The notes under the pieces were generated by a model. The model did not search any database, was not told the origin of the DNA, and was given only the letters and a program-made list of their open reading frames with translations. DNA of 9,669 bases from Comamonadaceae bacterium (GTDB lineage Bacteria; Pseudomonadota; Gammaproteobacteria; Burkholderiales; Burkholderiaceae_C): assembly GCA_947454585.1 (NCBI GenBank), contig CANGML010000042.1:1-9669 (forward strand), written 5' to 3'. This document shows, one piece after another, positions 1 to 7,595 of the stretch. The first letter of the stretch is position 1. The number at the start of each line of letters is the position of its first letter. The position numbers were made by a program, and so were the translations under genes.

Positions 1-533
1 ACAGCCAATACGCCTTCACGCAATACGGCGGCGACACCGACCTCAAAGGCTTGGCCGCTGCGTTTGACACGAATCATGATGGTGAGCTGGATGCACAAGA
101 CAGCAAGTTTGCAGAATTCAAGGTGTGGCAAGACCTGAACCAAGACGGGGTGAGCGATGCTGGCGAAGTACGCAGCCTGACCGAGTGGGGCGTGACCAGC
201 ATTCACCTCGTCAGCGACGGGGTGCAACGCACACCGGCTGCGGGCGTGACGGAAGCCGGCCGCACCTCGGCCAGCACGGTCAATGGTCAACAGATGTTGG
301 TGGCCGATGCCGCGTTTGACTTCAGCAGTGTGACGGCGCAGCACGCCAATACGGCGCCAGTGGATGCGTTGGGCAACGTCAGCCCGGTTGTGACGATCGA
401 CCTGCACGATGTGTTGCAAGACGCACCCAGCAGCCCAACGCAAAGCAACGAGGTATACAGCGCAGCGACCGCAGGGATGATCGGCGGTGGCGGAATGACG
501 CAGTGGCTGTTGGACCCGCTCACCTACCCATGA
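1..533 (+). CDS. C-terminal end of a large EF-hand calcium-binding protein, probable type I-secreted adhesin (5' partial)
   Basis: The reading frame is open from position 3 and has no convincing start, so the gene begins upstream; the TTG at 51 is internal. About 176 residues are visible. Two canonical 12-residue EF-hand-like loops stand out: DTNHDGELDAQD (nt 66-101) and DLNQDGVSDAGE (nt 132-167). Both have acidic or Asn residues at loop positions 1, 3, 5, 9 and 12 and Gly at 6. The linker KVWQDLNQDG and the following 'LTEWGVTSIHL' resemble the repeated Ca-binding segments of very large RTX/BapA-like adhesins of Betaproteobacteria. The tail is rich in Ser, Thr and Ala and ends in a Gly run followed by a hydrophobic terminus (MTQWLLDPLTYP). 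No RTX nonapeptide repeat is visible in this fragment. Loss of the N-terminal part prevents a firm family call. Export by the type I system encoded at 2819-7542 is inferred from proximity and protein style. The stop codon overlaps the next start (ATGA). Confidence 0.72.
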   Translation, partial: SQYAFTQYGGDTDLKGLAAAFDTNHDGELDAQDSKFAEFKVWQDLNQDGVSDAGEVRSLTEWGVTSIHLVSDGVQRTPAAGVTEAGRTSASTVNGQQMLVADAAFDFSSVTAQHANTAPVDALGNVSPVVTIDLHDVLQDAPSSPTQSNEVYSAATAGMIGGGGMTQWLLDPLTYP

Positions 534-2752
534 CAGCAGAGCCTGGCATCCGTGCAGAGGCCGCAGCGGCGTTCAATGCGGCGCTCGCGGCGTATGCGCA
601 AGGCCAACATGCAGAAGCTTTGCAGCACCTAGACGCGGTGGTGTTGGATGCGCCCTTGCTAGAGAACGCCTGGTTGTTGAGGGCCCGTTGCCAAGTGGCC
701 TTGGGTGAGTGGATGGCGGCACGCGACGCGTTTGCCAAAACGCTGCGTCTGAACATGGCCAACTACAGCGCTTGGTTGGAAGCGGGACATCTGTGTCGCC
801 AAATGGGAGAGTTGCAGCAGGCGGTTATGTCGTATCAATGGGCGATTGATGCGGCGCCGCAGCGCTACGAGGCGCGGCTGGGCATGGCGCGCGTGTTGGC
901 GCAGCAAGGCGAATGGGCTGCGGCCGAGCAGGCCTATGCGGATGCCTTGCTGGCGGGGCAGCAAGGGCCCAAGCCCGAACCTAGGCCAGACATTCCCCGC
1001 CAGATTCACACCTTGATGGGCCAGTATTGGTTAGAGCTGGGCCAGCCACAGCGCGCGATGGCTTGCTTCACGCAGGCCTTGGCGGCACTGGACCTAGAGC
1101 CCGAGATGACGGCGGAGGCCGCGCTCAACCACGCGGCGGAGATCCACATGGATTGGGCGATGGCCCTGTTGCGCTTGGGGCAACGCGAGCCAGCGCTGCA
1201 GCATTTGACGCTGGCGTCAGCGGCAACGCGTGAGGTCACCTTGGGGCGGCTGGTGTCCTTGTCGTTCAGGAATAATTTTTGGCAAGAGGCGGTCGAGATT
1301 GCCCGCCGTGCCGTGGCGCTCTACCCGCAGAGCATCAGTGCCCTGTGGAATTTGGCACATTTGCTGGCCGAATGCTGGCGGATGAACGAGGCGCTGGCGG
1401 TGCTGGCACAGGCCGAGGCGCTGGGGCCCGTGGTGGGTGCGCGTGCCTTGCGTGCCTCGGTGGCAGGTCGCACGGGTGAGGTGGACCGCACGCTGACCTT
1501 GTACCTCGAGTTGGCGCGCAGCGATGCCACGTATGCGTCCAGCGCTGCCATGAGTTCTCTCTACACCGATCAGATGTCAGCCCAAGCGGTGGCTGATTTG
1601 CACCGCGCCTTGTTTGCACGCTTAGGTGAAGGGGCGCGCAGCCAAGACAGCTTTGTGCGCGCTCCCTTAGCTGGGCGTCGTGTGAAGCTGGGGATGGTGT
1701 CGGCGGATTTTCACCACCAACACCCGGTGAATATTTTTATGCAGCCCGTGTTACGTGAGCTGGACCGATCGAAGTTTGAGGTGTTCATGTATTTCACGGG
1801 GGTGTCGCACGACGAGCAAACGCTGTTGGCGCGCGCGCGTGTGGCGCAGTGGGTGGAATGCAGCGCGCTCAACGACGTGCAGCTGGCCAAGCGCATCGAT
1901 GCGGATGGCATTGATGTATTGCTCGACATGGCGGGCCACACGGGGCAGCAGCGCATGGCCTTGTTTGGCAAGCGTGCCGCGCCGGTGCAAATGACGTATT
2001 TGGGTTATCCCGGCTCCACCGGGGTGCCCAACATGGATTGGATGTTGGGGGACGCGGTGGTGACGCCCGAGGGCTGTGAGAGCCTCTACTCCGAGCAGGT
2101 GTGGCGCTTGCCCGGCACGGTGTTTTGTTTTGCCCCTGAGGAGGACTACCCGTTTCCCGACTTCACCGCGCAGCATGCCAGCCGACCTTTGACGTTTGGC
2201 TCTTTCAACAACGCCACCAAATTGACGCCACACACGCTGCGCTTGTGGGCGCGTGTGTTGGCGGCAGTGCCCGATTCGCGCCTGCTGCTGAGAGCGCCTA
2301 GCTTTTCAGATGAAGGAGCGGTCAGCAGCTTCAGCGAACGCTTGCTGGCCCTTGGGGTGGACTTGTCGCGCATCGCGTTCCGCGGGCCCGTGGGGCTGAC
2401 CGACATGATGGCCGAGTATGCAGACATCGACATCGCTTTAGACCCCGTGCCCTACAACGGCGGCACCACCAGTTTGCAAGCGATGTGGATGGGGGCGCCC
2501 GTGCTGACCTTGATGGGTGCGCATTTTGTGTCGCGCATGGGCGCGAGCTTCATGACGGCCGCCGGCTTGACGGCGTGGATCGCCCAAGACGATGACGCAT
2601 ACGTGGCGATTGCCCAACAGATGGCGGCCGACCGTGCCTCCTTGCTGGCTTTGAAACAAGGCTTGCGCGAACGGCTGCAGGCCTGCCCCGCTTGGGATCT
2701 GAAAGCGCATGTTCGGGCCATCGAAGCAGCACTCCTTCAGGCCGTTCATTAA
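530..2752 (+). CDS. TPR-repeat GT41 glycosyltransferase (SPINDLY / O-GlcNAc-transferase-like)
   Basis: This is a predicted cytoplasmic protein of 740 residues with no signal peptide or membrane segment. Residues about 10-340 are Ala/Leu-rich helical TPR repeats, for example the AYAQGQHAEALQHL and ARCQVALGEWMAARDAF units. Residues about 384-735 form the bacterial GT41 catalytic region. Its landmarks are GMVSADFH followed by a conserved His-Pro (H398), LLDMAGHTG (about 464-472), the stretch APVQMTYLGYPGSTG, and FGSFNNATKLTP with K564 at the position of the nucleotide-sugar-binding Lys of the family. Next comes IALDPVPYNGGTT (about 635-647), followed by WMGAPVLTL. Family members transfer a sugar from a UDP-sugar to Ser/Thr or, in HMW1C-type members, to Asn of proteins. 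The actual donor and acceptor here are unknown. ATG 530 is preferred over the in-frame GTG at 503 because it gives a 4-bp ATGA overlap with the upstream gene. No Shine-Dalgarno is visible before either start, which fits termination-reinitiation. The most likely acceptor is the coupled upstream protein (inference). Confidence 0.88.
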   Translation: MTAEPGIRAEAAAAFNAALAAYAQGQHAEALQHLDAVVLDAPLLENAWLLRARCQVALGEWMAARDAFAKTLRLNMANYSAWLEAGHLCRQMGELQQAVMSYQWAIDAAPQRYEARLGMARVLAQQGEWAAAEQAYADALLAGQQGPKPEPRPDIPRQIHTLMGQYWLELGQPQRAMACFTQALAALDLEPEMTAEAALNHAAEIHMDWAMALLRLGQREPALQHLTLASAATREVTLGRLVSLSFRNNFWQEAVEIARRAVALYPQSISALWNLAHLLAECWRMNEALAVLAQAEALGPVVGARALRASVAGRTGEVDRTLTLYLELARSDATYASSAAMSSLYTDQMSAQAVADLHRALFARLGEGARSQDSFVRAPLAGRRVKLGMVSADFHHQHPVNIFMQPVLRELDRSKFEVFMYFTGVSHDEQTLLARARVAQWVECSALNDVQLAKRIDADGIDVLLDMAGHTGQQRMALFGKRAAPVQMTYLGYPGSTGVPNMDWMLGDAVVTPEGCESLYSEQVWRLPGTVFCFAPEEDYPFPDFTAQHASRPLTFGSFNNATKLTPHTLRLWARVLAAVPDSRLLLRAPSFSDEGAVSSFSERLLALGVDLSRIAFRGPVGLTDMMAEYADIDIALDPVPYNGGTTSLQAMWMGAPVLTLMGAHFVSRMGASFMTAAGLTAWIAQDDDAYVAIAQQMAADRASLLALKQGLRERLQACPAWDLKAHVRAIEAALLQAVH

Positions 2753-2818
2753 ATAGTGAGCCATAAAATGTTACTATTTTATTAATAGTAACTATAAAAC
2801 TAATATAATTGCGCAAAT
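2753..2818. promoter_or_regulatory. AT-rich intergenic region with putative promoter for the secretion operon
   Basis: This 66-bp gap is strikingly AT-rich compared with the coding DNA on either side. A perfect TATAAT lies at 2804-2809. A weak -35-like TTAATA (2782-2787, four of six matches to TTGACA) lies 16 bp upstream. A second candidate -10, TATAAA, is at 2793-2798. With the 2804-2809 hexamer, transcription would start near 2815-2817, only a few bases before the ATG at 2819. The promoter is predicted from sequence alone, and AT-rich DNA yields chance -10 matches. Its position before a new operon and the overlapping inverted repeat make it plausible. Confidence 0.55.
2770..2792. repeat. 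Perfect 9-bp inverted repeat, candidate operator
   Basis: GTTACTATT (2770-2778) and AATAGTAAC (2784-2792) are exact reverse complements separated by the five bases TTATT. The repeat covers the putative -35 element and spacer of the promoter before the TolC-family gene, which is where a dimeric repressor or activator would bind. The arms contain only two G/C pairs each and no T-run follows, so it is a poor intrinsic terminator. The identity of any binding protein is unknown. Confidence 0.6.
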
Positions 2819-4099
2819 ATGAGAACTAAACAAGCATTCCCAAATAAGGCAATTTGCATGCTCTTAGCGACGGCAGGGTGCTGTGGCGTGCAAGCGCAGA
2901 CCTTGACTGACGTGGTGCAAAACGCGTTGGCCACCTATCCAGCGTTGCAGGCGGCCAGAGCCAAAACAGAGGCGGCGCGTGCTGACATTGACCGAGCCAA
3001 AGCGGCTCACTATCCGCAAATTACCTACGGCTACACGCGCAACCAATTCAGCAACACCGACCTGCCGCCTTCACTGAAACAAAACATGAATACCCCATCG
3101 GTCAAGTTGAACCTGTGGGCGGGTGGACGCATTGACGCGGACACTGAACGTGCAGCGTCGCTCACGCTCGGCAGTGAACAGCTCGAGGCCGCGGCGCGTG
3201 ACGATGTGGCACAGCAAGCGGCGGAGGCCTACATCAATTGGGCACGAAGCTTAGAGATGCATGCATTAGCCAGCAAAAACGTGGTGTCACTGAACGTCAC
3301 GCTCGACGACATTCGAAAAATTGTGGCGGTTGACACAGGGCGACGGATTGATTTTGACCAAGCCAAGGTGCGTTTAGACAACGCCACCTTGGCCAAGTTG
3401 CAACGACAAACCGAGTTGGCGCAAGCACGGCAACGTTTGAGCCGTTTTTGGTCGGGCCCCTTGCCCGTGCAACCCACGGGGATGGTGCTTGGGCAAATGC
3501 CCGAGGACGTGGCCCAGGTGGAGGCGCAAATCAATGATGACTTACCCAGCATCGCGCAACAAAAAGCACAAGTGGCGGCTGCCGCCGCCGCATTGAAGCT
3601 GGCCAAGGGCCAGTATTGGCCCTCGGTTGATGTGACGTCGGCGCGACAAATGAACCAAGTGGGGACGACAGGCGCTTTTGGCACCACCTATACGTACAAA
3701 GAAGACACCTTGACGCAGGTGCAGCTGAGCATGCCGCTGTACAACGGGGGTGCTACCTCGGCAGCGGTGAGTGCCGCCGTGAGCCAACTCAGCGCCGCCC
3801 AAAACACCTTGGACGAGGCGCGTTTGATGGCGCGGGAAAAAGCAGTGCTCGCTTATGAAGACTGGCTCAATGCCAAAGGCCGTGCGGCGCAGGGCCTCGA
3901 GCAATCGCGCATGGGTGAACAAGTGGTGGAGGGCTATCGCCAGCAATTTCGCTTGGCGCGGCGCCAACTGCTGGACTTACTGAACATCCAAGCGGAGTCG
4001 TTCAGTTACCAAAGTGCCGCGATGACGGCTTTCTATGACGAACAAGTCGCCCGCGTCCGCCTGTTGGCGGCCATGGGTGATTTGGCCAAGAGGTTTTAA
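2819..4099 (+). CDS. TolC-family outer membrane efflux/secretion protein
   Basis: This is a 426-residue outer membrane factor of type I secretion (TolC/LapE-like), forming the trimeric channel-tunnel through the outer membrane and periplasm. An N-terminal signal peptide is visible: a basic n-region (MRTKQAFPNK), a hydrophobic core, and likely cleavage after VQA at residue 26. The mature protein has the duplicated OEP pattern of the family. The first half begins with TLTDVVQNALATYPALQAAR and contains the strand motif LNLWAGGRID. The second half has the matching motif MPLYNGGATS near residue 305, then long Ala/Gln-rich helices and the RRQLLDLLNIQAES segment. Length is typical. Start 2819 is chosen because a start at ATG 2858, although preceded by AAGG, would remove the basic n-region of the signal peptide. 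There is no Shine-Dalgarno before 2819. The next gene follows after 3 bp. Confidence 0.92.
   Translation: MRTKQAFPNKAICMLLATAGCCGVQAQTLTDVVQNALATYPALQAARAKTEAARADIDRAKAAHYPQITYGYTRNQFSNTDLPPSLKQNMNTPSVKLNLWAGGRIDADTERAASLTLGSEQLEAAARDDVAQQAAEAYINWARSLEMHALASKNVVSLNVTLDDIRKIVAVDTGRRIDFDQAKVRLDNATLAKLQRQTELAQARQRLSRFWSGPLPVQPTGMVLGQMPEDVAQVEAQINDDLPSIAQQKAQVAAAAAALKLAKGQYWPSVDVTSARQMNQVGTTGAFGTTYTYKEDTLTQVQLSMPLYNGGATSAAVSAAVSQLSAAQNTLDEARLMAREKAVLAYEDWLNAKGRAAQGLEQSRMGEQVVEGYRQQFRLARRQLLDLLNIQAESFSYQSAAMTAFYDEQVARVRLLAAMGDLAKRF
4088..4093 (+). promoter_or_regulatory. Ribosome binding site for the ABC transporter gene
   Basis: AAGAGG lies inside the end of the TolC-family gene, 9 bases before the ATG at 4103. 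It supports that start and tight co-translation. Confidence 0.55.
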
Positions 4100-4102
4100 G
4101 CC

Positions 4103-6265
4103 ATGAGAACACCCGAACACAAAGACGGCTCCAACGACGCGCTGCTGGTTTGCTTGGCTTTGCTGGCCAAGCAACTCGGTCACGCGGTGCATATCCCCGC
4201 CATGCGGCAAGGCTTTGCGCTGGATGACGAAGGCCGTATCCCGCGCGAGGCTTATCCAGACTTGGCGCATCAGCATGGCTTGATCGCGGGCTGGGTGCGC
4301 AAGCGCTTGGCTGACATCCCGAGTTATGTGCTGCCGGTGATGGTGCCTTTGGTCGATGGCCGTGCGTGCGTATTGCGCGCGATCGACGATCAAACGGCGG
4401 TGGTGTGGTGGGCCGAATCGGGCGCACAAGACGACCGTGTGTCGCTAGACCAATTGCAAGGTCTGGCCCACGAGGAGGTGCTGATCGTCAAGCTGCCACC
4501 CAAACGAACGGATGCCACGTTAGCGCCTATGCAGGGCGCCGCGTTCAATTGGTTTTGGGGCACGCTGTGGCGTTTTCGACATTTTTATGTGGAGTCGATG
4601 TTGGCGACCGTGGTGGCCAACCTGCTCAGTTTGGCGAGTGTGTTTTTCACCATGAACGTGTACGACCGCGTGGTGCCGACCCAAGCCTATGCGTCGCTAT
4701 GGACACTCGCGATTGGCACGGCCATCGCGGCGGTGATGGAGTTCATCATGCGTTGGCTCAAGGCGCGGCTGGTGGATTTGGGCGGCAAGAAGGCTGACCT
4801 GGCCATCAACGCCACCTTGTTGCGTGAAATCATGGGCATCCGGCTCGAGAACCGCCCGCAGTCGGTGGGTGTGTTTGCCAGCTCCATGCGCGACTTTGAA
4901 TCGCTGCGTGACTTCTTCTCGTCGGCCTCTCTCGTGGTGTTGGCCGATATGCCCTTTGTGTTGTTGTTTTTGGTGTTGATTGCCGTCGTGGCGGGTCCAT
5001 TGGCATGGGTGCCTGCTTTGGCCGTGCCGCTCTTGATTGCCCAAGGCTTATGGGCACAAAAGCCTCTCATGAAGGCGATGCGCGCCAACATGAAAGAAGC
5101 GGGGGATAAACAAAGTGTGTTGGTCGAGACCTTGTTGAACCTTGAGTTACTGAAGGCGCACAACGCCGAAAGCTATTTGCAACGCCGGTGGGAGGACGCC
5201 AACAAAGCGGGGGCGGATTCATACAAAGAAATACGCGCCATCTCCAACTGGATCATGGGTTGCACCACGGCGCTGACGCAGTTGGTGACGGTGATCATGG
5301 TGGTGGCCGGCGTGTACATGATTCACGCCAATCAGCTGACGCTAGGTGGATTGATCGCCTCCGTTATTTTGGCGGGGCGTGCATTAGGGCCTTTGGGTGG
5401 GGTGATGTCCTTGGCTTCGCGCTACCAACAAGCCACATCGGCACTGGAGGCCCTGGACGGTTTGATGAAGCGCCCACGCGACCGAATACACGGCCGTACT
5501 TATGTAGTGCCTGACCATGTGGCGGGCAGCTTAGAGGCTAAGGCCCTGGAGTTTGCCTATCCGGGTGAACACGCCATTCCCGTGATCAAACGCTTGTCAT
5601 TACAAGTCAAAGCCGGTGAGCACGTCGCGCTGCTTGGTCGTGTGGGCAGTGGCAAGAGCACCTTGCTGCGCTTGATGGCGGGCTTGTACACGCCCTTGGC
5701 GGGCAACGTGCGTTTGGATGGCGTGGAGTTGCAACAAATTGAACCTGCCGAAGTGCGCAGCTGCATCGGCTATGTGGGCCAAGACCCGCAGCTGTTCATG
5801 GGGACTTTGCGCGAGAACATGGTGTTGTCCGAATCGTGGATCAGCGACAGCAAGATCTTGCAGGTGCTCAAGACCTTAGGGCTGTACGAAATGGTGGCTG
5901 CGCATCCGCGTGGGTTGGATATGCCGATCACCGAGGGCGGTGGCGGTTTGTCGGGCGGGCAGCGCCAACTGCTGTCGATCGCCCGCATGATGCTGCGCGA
6001 CCCACAGCTGGTGTTCATGGATGAACCCACGGCCAATATGGATGGCAACACCGAAGCGCACGTGATTGCTGTGCTGCAAACTTGGCTCAAAGGCCGCACC
6101 TTGTTGATGTCGACCCACCGGCCTCAGCTGCTGGCTTGGGTGGATGTGGTGGCCGTGATCGAAGGGGGCCAGTGTGTGATGGTGGGCCCTAAACAAGAAA
6201 TGATTGAGAAACTTTCGCGGGGCGCCGAGGTGCAAAGCACAGCCCCCCAAGGAGCGACAGCATGA
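4103..6265 (+). CDS. Type I secretion ABC permease/ATPase (LapB/HlyB-like) with degenerate C39 domain
   Basis: This 720-residue inner membrane exporter half-transporter energises secretion of a large substrate. Residues about 8-135 form a C39 peptidase-like domain. Aligned by eye to HlyB, the catalytic Cys position is Val (in LLVCLALLAK, with a Cys one residue later) and the catalytic His position is Ala (GRACVL). The domain is therefore probably a non-cleaving, substrate-docking domain. Residues about 150-435 form the six-helix ABC membrane domain. The nucleotide-binding domain has Walker A GRVGSGKST (K518), Q-loop GYVGQDPQLF, signature LSGGQ (616-620), Walker B LVFMDEP (E641) and H-loop H672, all intact. 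The domain order and length match the LapB family. It lies 3 bp after the TolC-family gene and overlaps the HlyD-family gene by 4 bp, giving a complete secretion operon. The missing proteolysis fits RTX or adhesin substrates with uncleaved C-terminal signals. Confidence 0.94.
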   Translation: MRTPEHKDGSNDALLVCLALLAKQLGHAVHIPAMRQGFALDDEGRIPREAYPDLAHQHGLIAGWVRKRLADIPSYVLPVMVPLVDGRACVLRAIDDQTAVVWWAESGAQDDRVSLDQLQGLAHEEVLIVKLPPKRTDATLAPMQGAAFNWFWGTLWRFRHFYVESMLATVVANLLSLASVFFTMNVYDRVVPTQAYASLWTLAIGTAIAAVMEFIMRWLKARLVDLGGKKADLAINATLLREIMGIRLENRPQSVGVFASSMRDFESLRDFFSSASLVVLADMPFVLLFLVLIAVVAGPLAWVPALAVPLLIAQGLWAQKPLMKAMRANMKEAGDKQSVLVETLLNLELLKAHNAESYLQRRWEDANKAGADSYKEIRAISNWIMGCTTALTQLVTVIMVVAGVYMIHANQLTLGGLIASVILAGRALGPLGGVMSLASRYQQATSALEALDGLMKRPRDRIHGRTYVVPDHVAGSLEAKALEFAYPGEHAIPVIKRLSLQVKAGEHVALLGRVGSGKSTLLRLMAGLYTPLAGNVRLDGVELQQIEPAEVRSCIGYVGQDPQLFMGTLRENMVLSESWISDSKILQVLKTLGLYEMVAAHPRGLDMPITEGGGGLSGGQRQLLSIARMMLRDPQLVFMDEPTANMDGNTEAHVIAVLQTWLKGRTLLMSTHRPQLLAWVDVVAVIEGGQCVMVGPKQEMIEKLSRGAEVQSTAPQGATA
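6249..6254 (+). promoter_or_regulatory. Strong ribosome binding site for the HlyD-family gene
   Basis: AAGGAG ends 7 bases before ATG 6262, inside the 3' end of the ABC gene. It fixes the HlyD-family start within the ATGA overlap and is the best Shine-Dalgarno match in the operon. Confidence 0.8.
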
Positions 6266-7542
6266 TCAACAGCCTCAAAAAATTTGTTGCAAAAGTCAGC
6301 GCAAACTGGGCAACGCTGCGTGGGCTCATGCAAGACGACAACAAGCAGGCAGGCTTTGGCTTGCGGACGGTGGAAGACGATGAGCGACAAGCCAGCAGTT
6401 TGTTGGTATGGGTCACCGCGAGTACTTTGTTGGTGGCCATCATTTGGGCGGGCCTGTTTAGCCTCGATGAAATCACGCGTGGGCAAGGAAAAATTATTCC
6501 TTTGAGTCGCGAGCAAGTGATTCAAAGTTTGGACTCGGGTGTCTTGAGTGAGATGTTGGTCCGTGAAGGCGACTTGGTTGAAAAAGACCAAGTCTTGCTG
6601 CAAATGGACGATGCACGATCGGGCGCAGGCTATCGCGAGGCGAATGAAAAGTTTTTGTCCTTGTTGGCCACGGCCACGCGTCTACGTGCCGAGGCCAGCA
6701 ACTCTGAACTGAAGTTCCCGCCTCAGCTCAACAATGAGCCCCAGTGGATCAAGCAAGAAACGCAGACTTACAAAGCGCGCAAGCAAGCCCTGGCTGAATC
6801 GATCGAAGCGGTGGATGCATCGTTGGCCGCCATCACGCGTGAAATTGCACTGACCGAGCCGCTGGTCAAAGGCGGCGTGATGTCAGAGGTGGAGCTGCTG
6901 CGCTTGAAGCGCCAACAGGCCGAGCTGATGGGTCAACGGGCCGAGCGTAAAAACCGCTACCTGACGGATGCCAGCAACGAATTGACGCGCGTGTCATCCG
7001 AGTTGTCGCAAACCAAAGAAAACGCCTCCGCCCGCGAAGACGCTTATTTACACACCACCATCAAATCACCCATGAAAGGCGTGGTGAAGAATGTGCAAGT
7101 GACCACCATCGGTGGCGTGATTCAAGCGGGTTCACCCATCTTAGAAATCGTGCCTACCGAGGACGAGATGATGGTGGAGGCCTATGTCAAACCTGCGGAT
7201 GTGGCATTTTTGAAAGTGGGTCAAAAAGCGGTGGTCAAACTCAGCGCCTATGACTTCAACAAATACGGCGGCTTGGAGGGCGAGCTCGAACACCTGAGCC
7301 CCGACACGCTCAAAGACGAGCGCCAACAACGTAAACCAGGCGCCACCCCTGCAGACATGGAGGAGGGCTATTACCGAATTTTGGTGCGCATCAAAGACAC
7401 CAACTTGGTTCGCAATGGCAAAAAGATCGAGCCCACACCGGGCATGACCGCCACGGTGGAAATTCGCACAGGCCAAAAAACGGTGCTCGAATATTTGTTC
7501 CGTCCCTTACAAAACGTGACCCAAGCCTTGCGCGAGCGTTAA
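6262..7542 (+). CDS. HlyD-family type I secretion membrane fusion protein (LapC-like)
   Basis: This 426-residue periplasmic adaptor links the ABC exporter to the TolC-type channel. The N-terminal about 45 residues are cytoplasmic and polar. One membrane anchor spans roughly residues 46-67 (LLVWVTASTLLVAIIWAGLF). It is followed by the family motif TRGQGKIIP and a lipoyl-like half motif (LSEMLVREGDLVEKDQVLLQMD). Residues about 125-265 are charged and helical, consistent with the coiled-coil hairpin. The second lipoyl/beta-barrel part begins TTIKSPMKGVVKNV and includes GGVIQAGSPILEIVP. The C-terminus (VLEYLFRPLQNVTQALRER) is the conserved end of HlyD/LapC proteins. It overlaps the ABC gene by ATGA and is the last gene of the secretion operon. 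The usual 'GGI' of the first lipoyl motif reads SGV here, a minor variation. Confidence 0.93.
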   Translation: MINSLKKFVAKVSANWATLRGLMQDDNKQAGFGLRTVEDDERQASSLLVWVTASTLLVAIIWAGLFSLDEITRGQGKIIPLSREQVIQSLDSGVLSEMLVREGDLVEKDQVLLQMDDARSGAGYREANEKFLSLLATATRLRAEASNSELKFPPQLNNEPQWIKQETQTYKARKQALAESIEAVDASLAAITREIALTEPLVKGGVMSEVELLRLKRQQAELMGQRAERKNRYLTDASNELTRVSSELSQTKENASAREDAYLHTTIKSPMKGVVKNVQVTTIGGVIQAGSPILEIVPTEDEMMVEAYVKPADVAFLKVGQKAVVKLSAYDFNKYGGLEGELEHLSPDTLKDERQQRKPGATPADMEEGYYRILVRIKDTNLVRNGKKIEPTPGMTATVEIRTGQKTVLEYLFRPLQNVTQALRER

Positions 7543-7595
7543 ACACGGGGCGATTAACATGGTGCTCATTGATTCACGAATGACACACCGCCCTT
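7543..7595. other. Short gap between secretion operon and phoD
   Basis: This gap is 53 bp long. I see no hairpin followed by a T-run and no clear promoter, so transcription may run on from the secretion operon into phoD. No good Shine-Dalgarno precedes ATG 7596. Confidence 0.35.

Noticed and set aside
503..529. In-frame GTG start 9 codons upstream of the GT41 ATG
   Set aside because: It has no better ribosome site and would overlap the upstream gene by 31 bases; the ATGA overlap at 530 is the common coupled arrangement.
1829..1839. Alternating GC run (11 bases)
   Set aside because: It encodes Ala-Arg codons within the GT41 gene and is explained by codon use in GC-rich DNA.
1751..2233. 160-residue minus-strand frame inside the GT41 gene
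   Set aside because: It overlaps the conserved GT41 catalytic core and has no family features; it is a coding shadow.
2770..2792. Inverted repeat as an intrinsic terminator for the GT41 gene
   Set aside because: The stem is mostly A-T pairs and no T-run follows the right arm, so it would be a weak RNA hairpin; an operator reading fits better.
2858..2860. Alternative ATG for the TolC-family gene with AAGG upstream
   Set aside because: Starting here removes all basic residues of the signal peptide n-region, leaving a very short, uncharged leader; kept only as a possibility.
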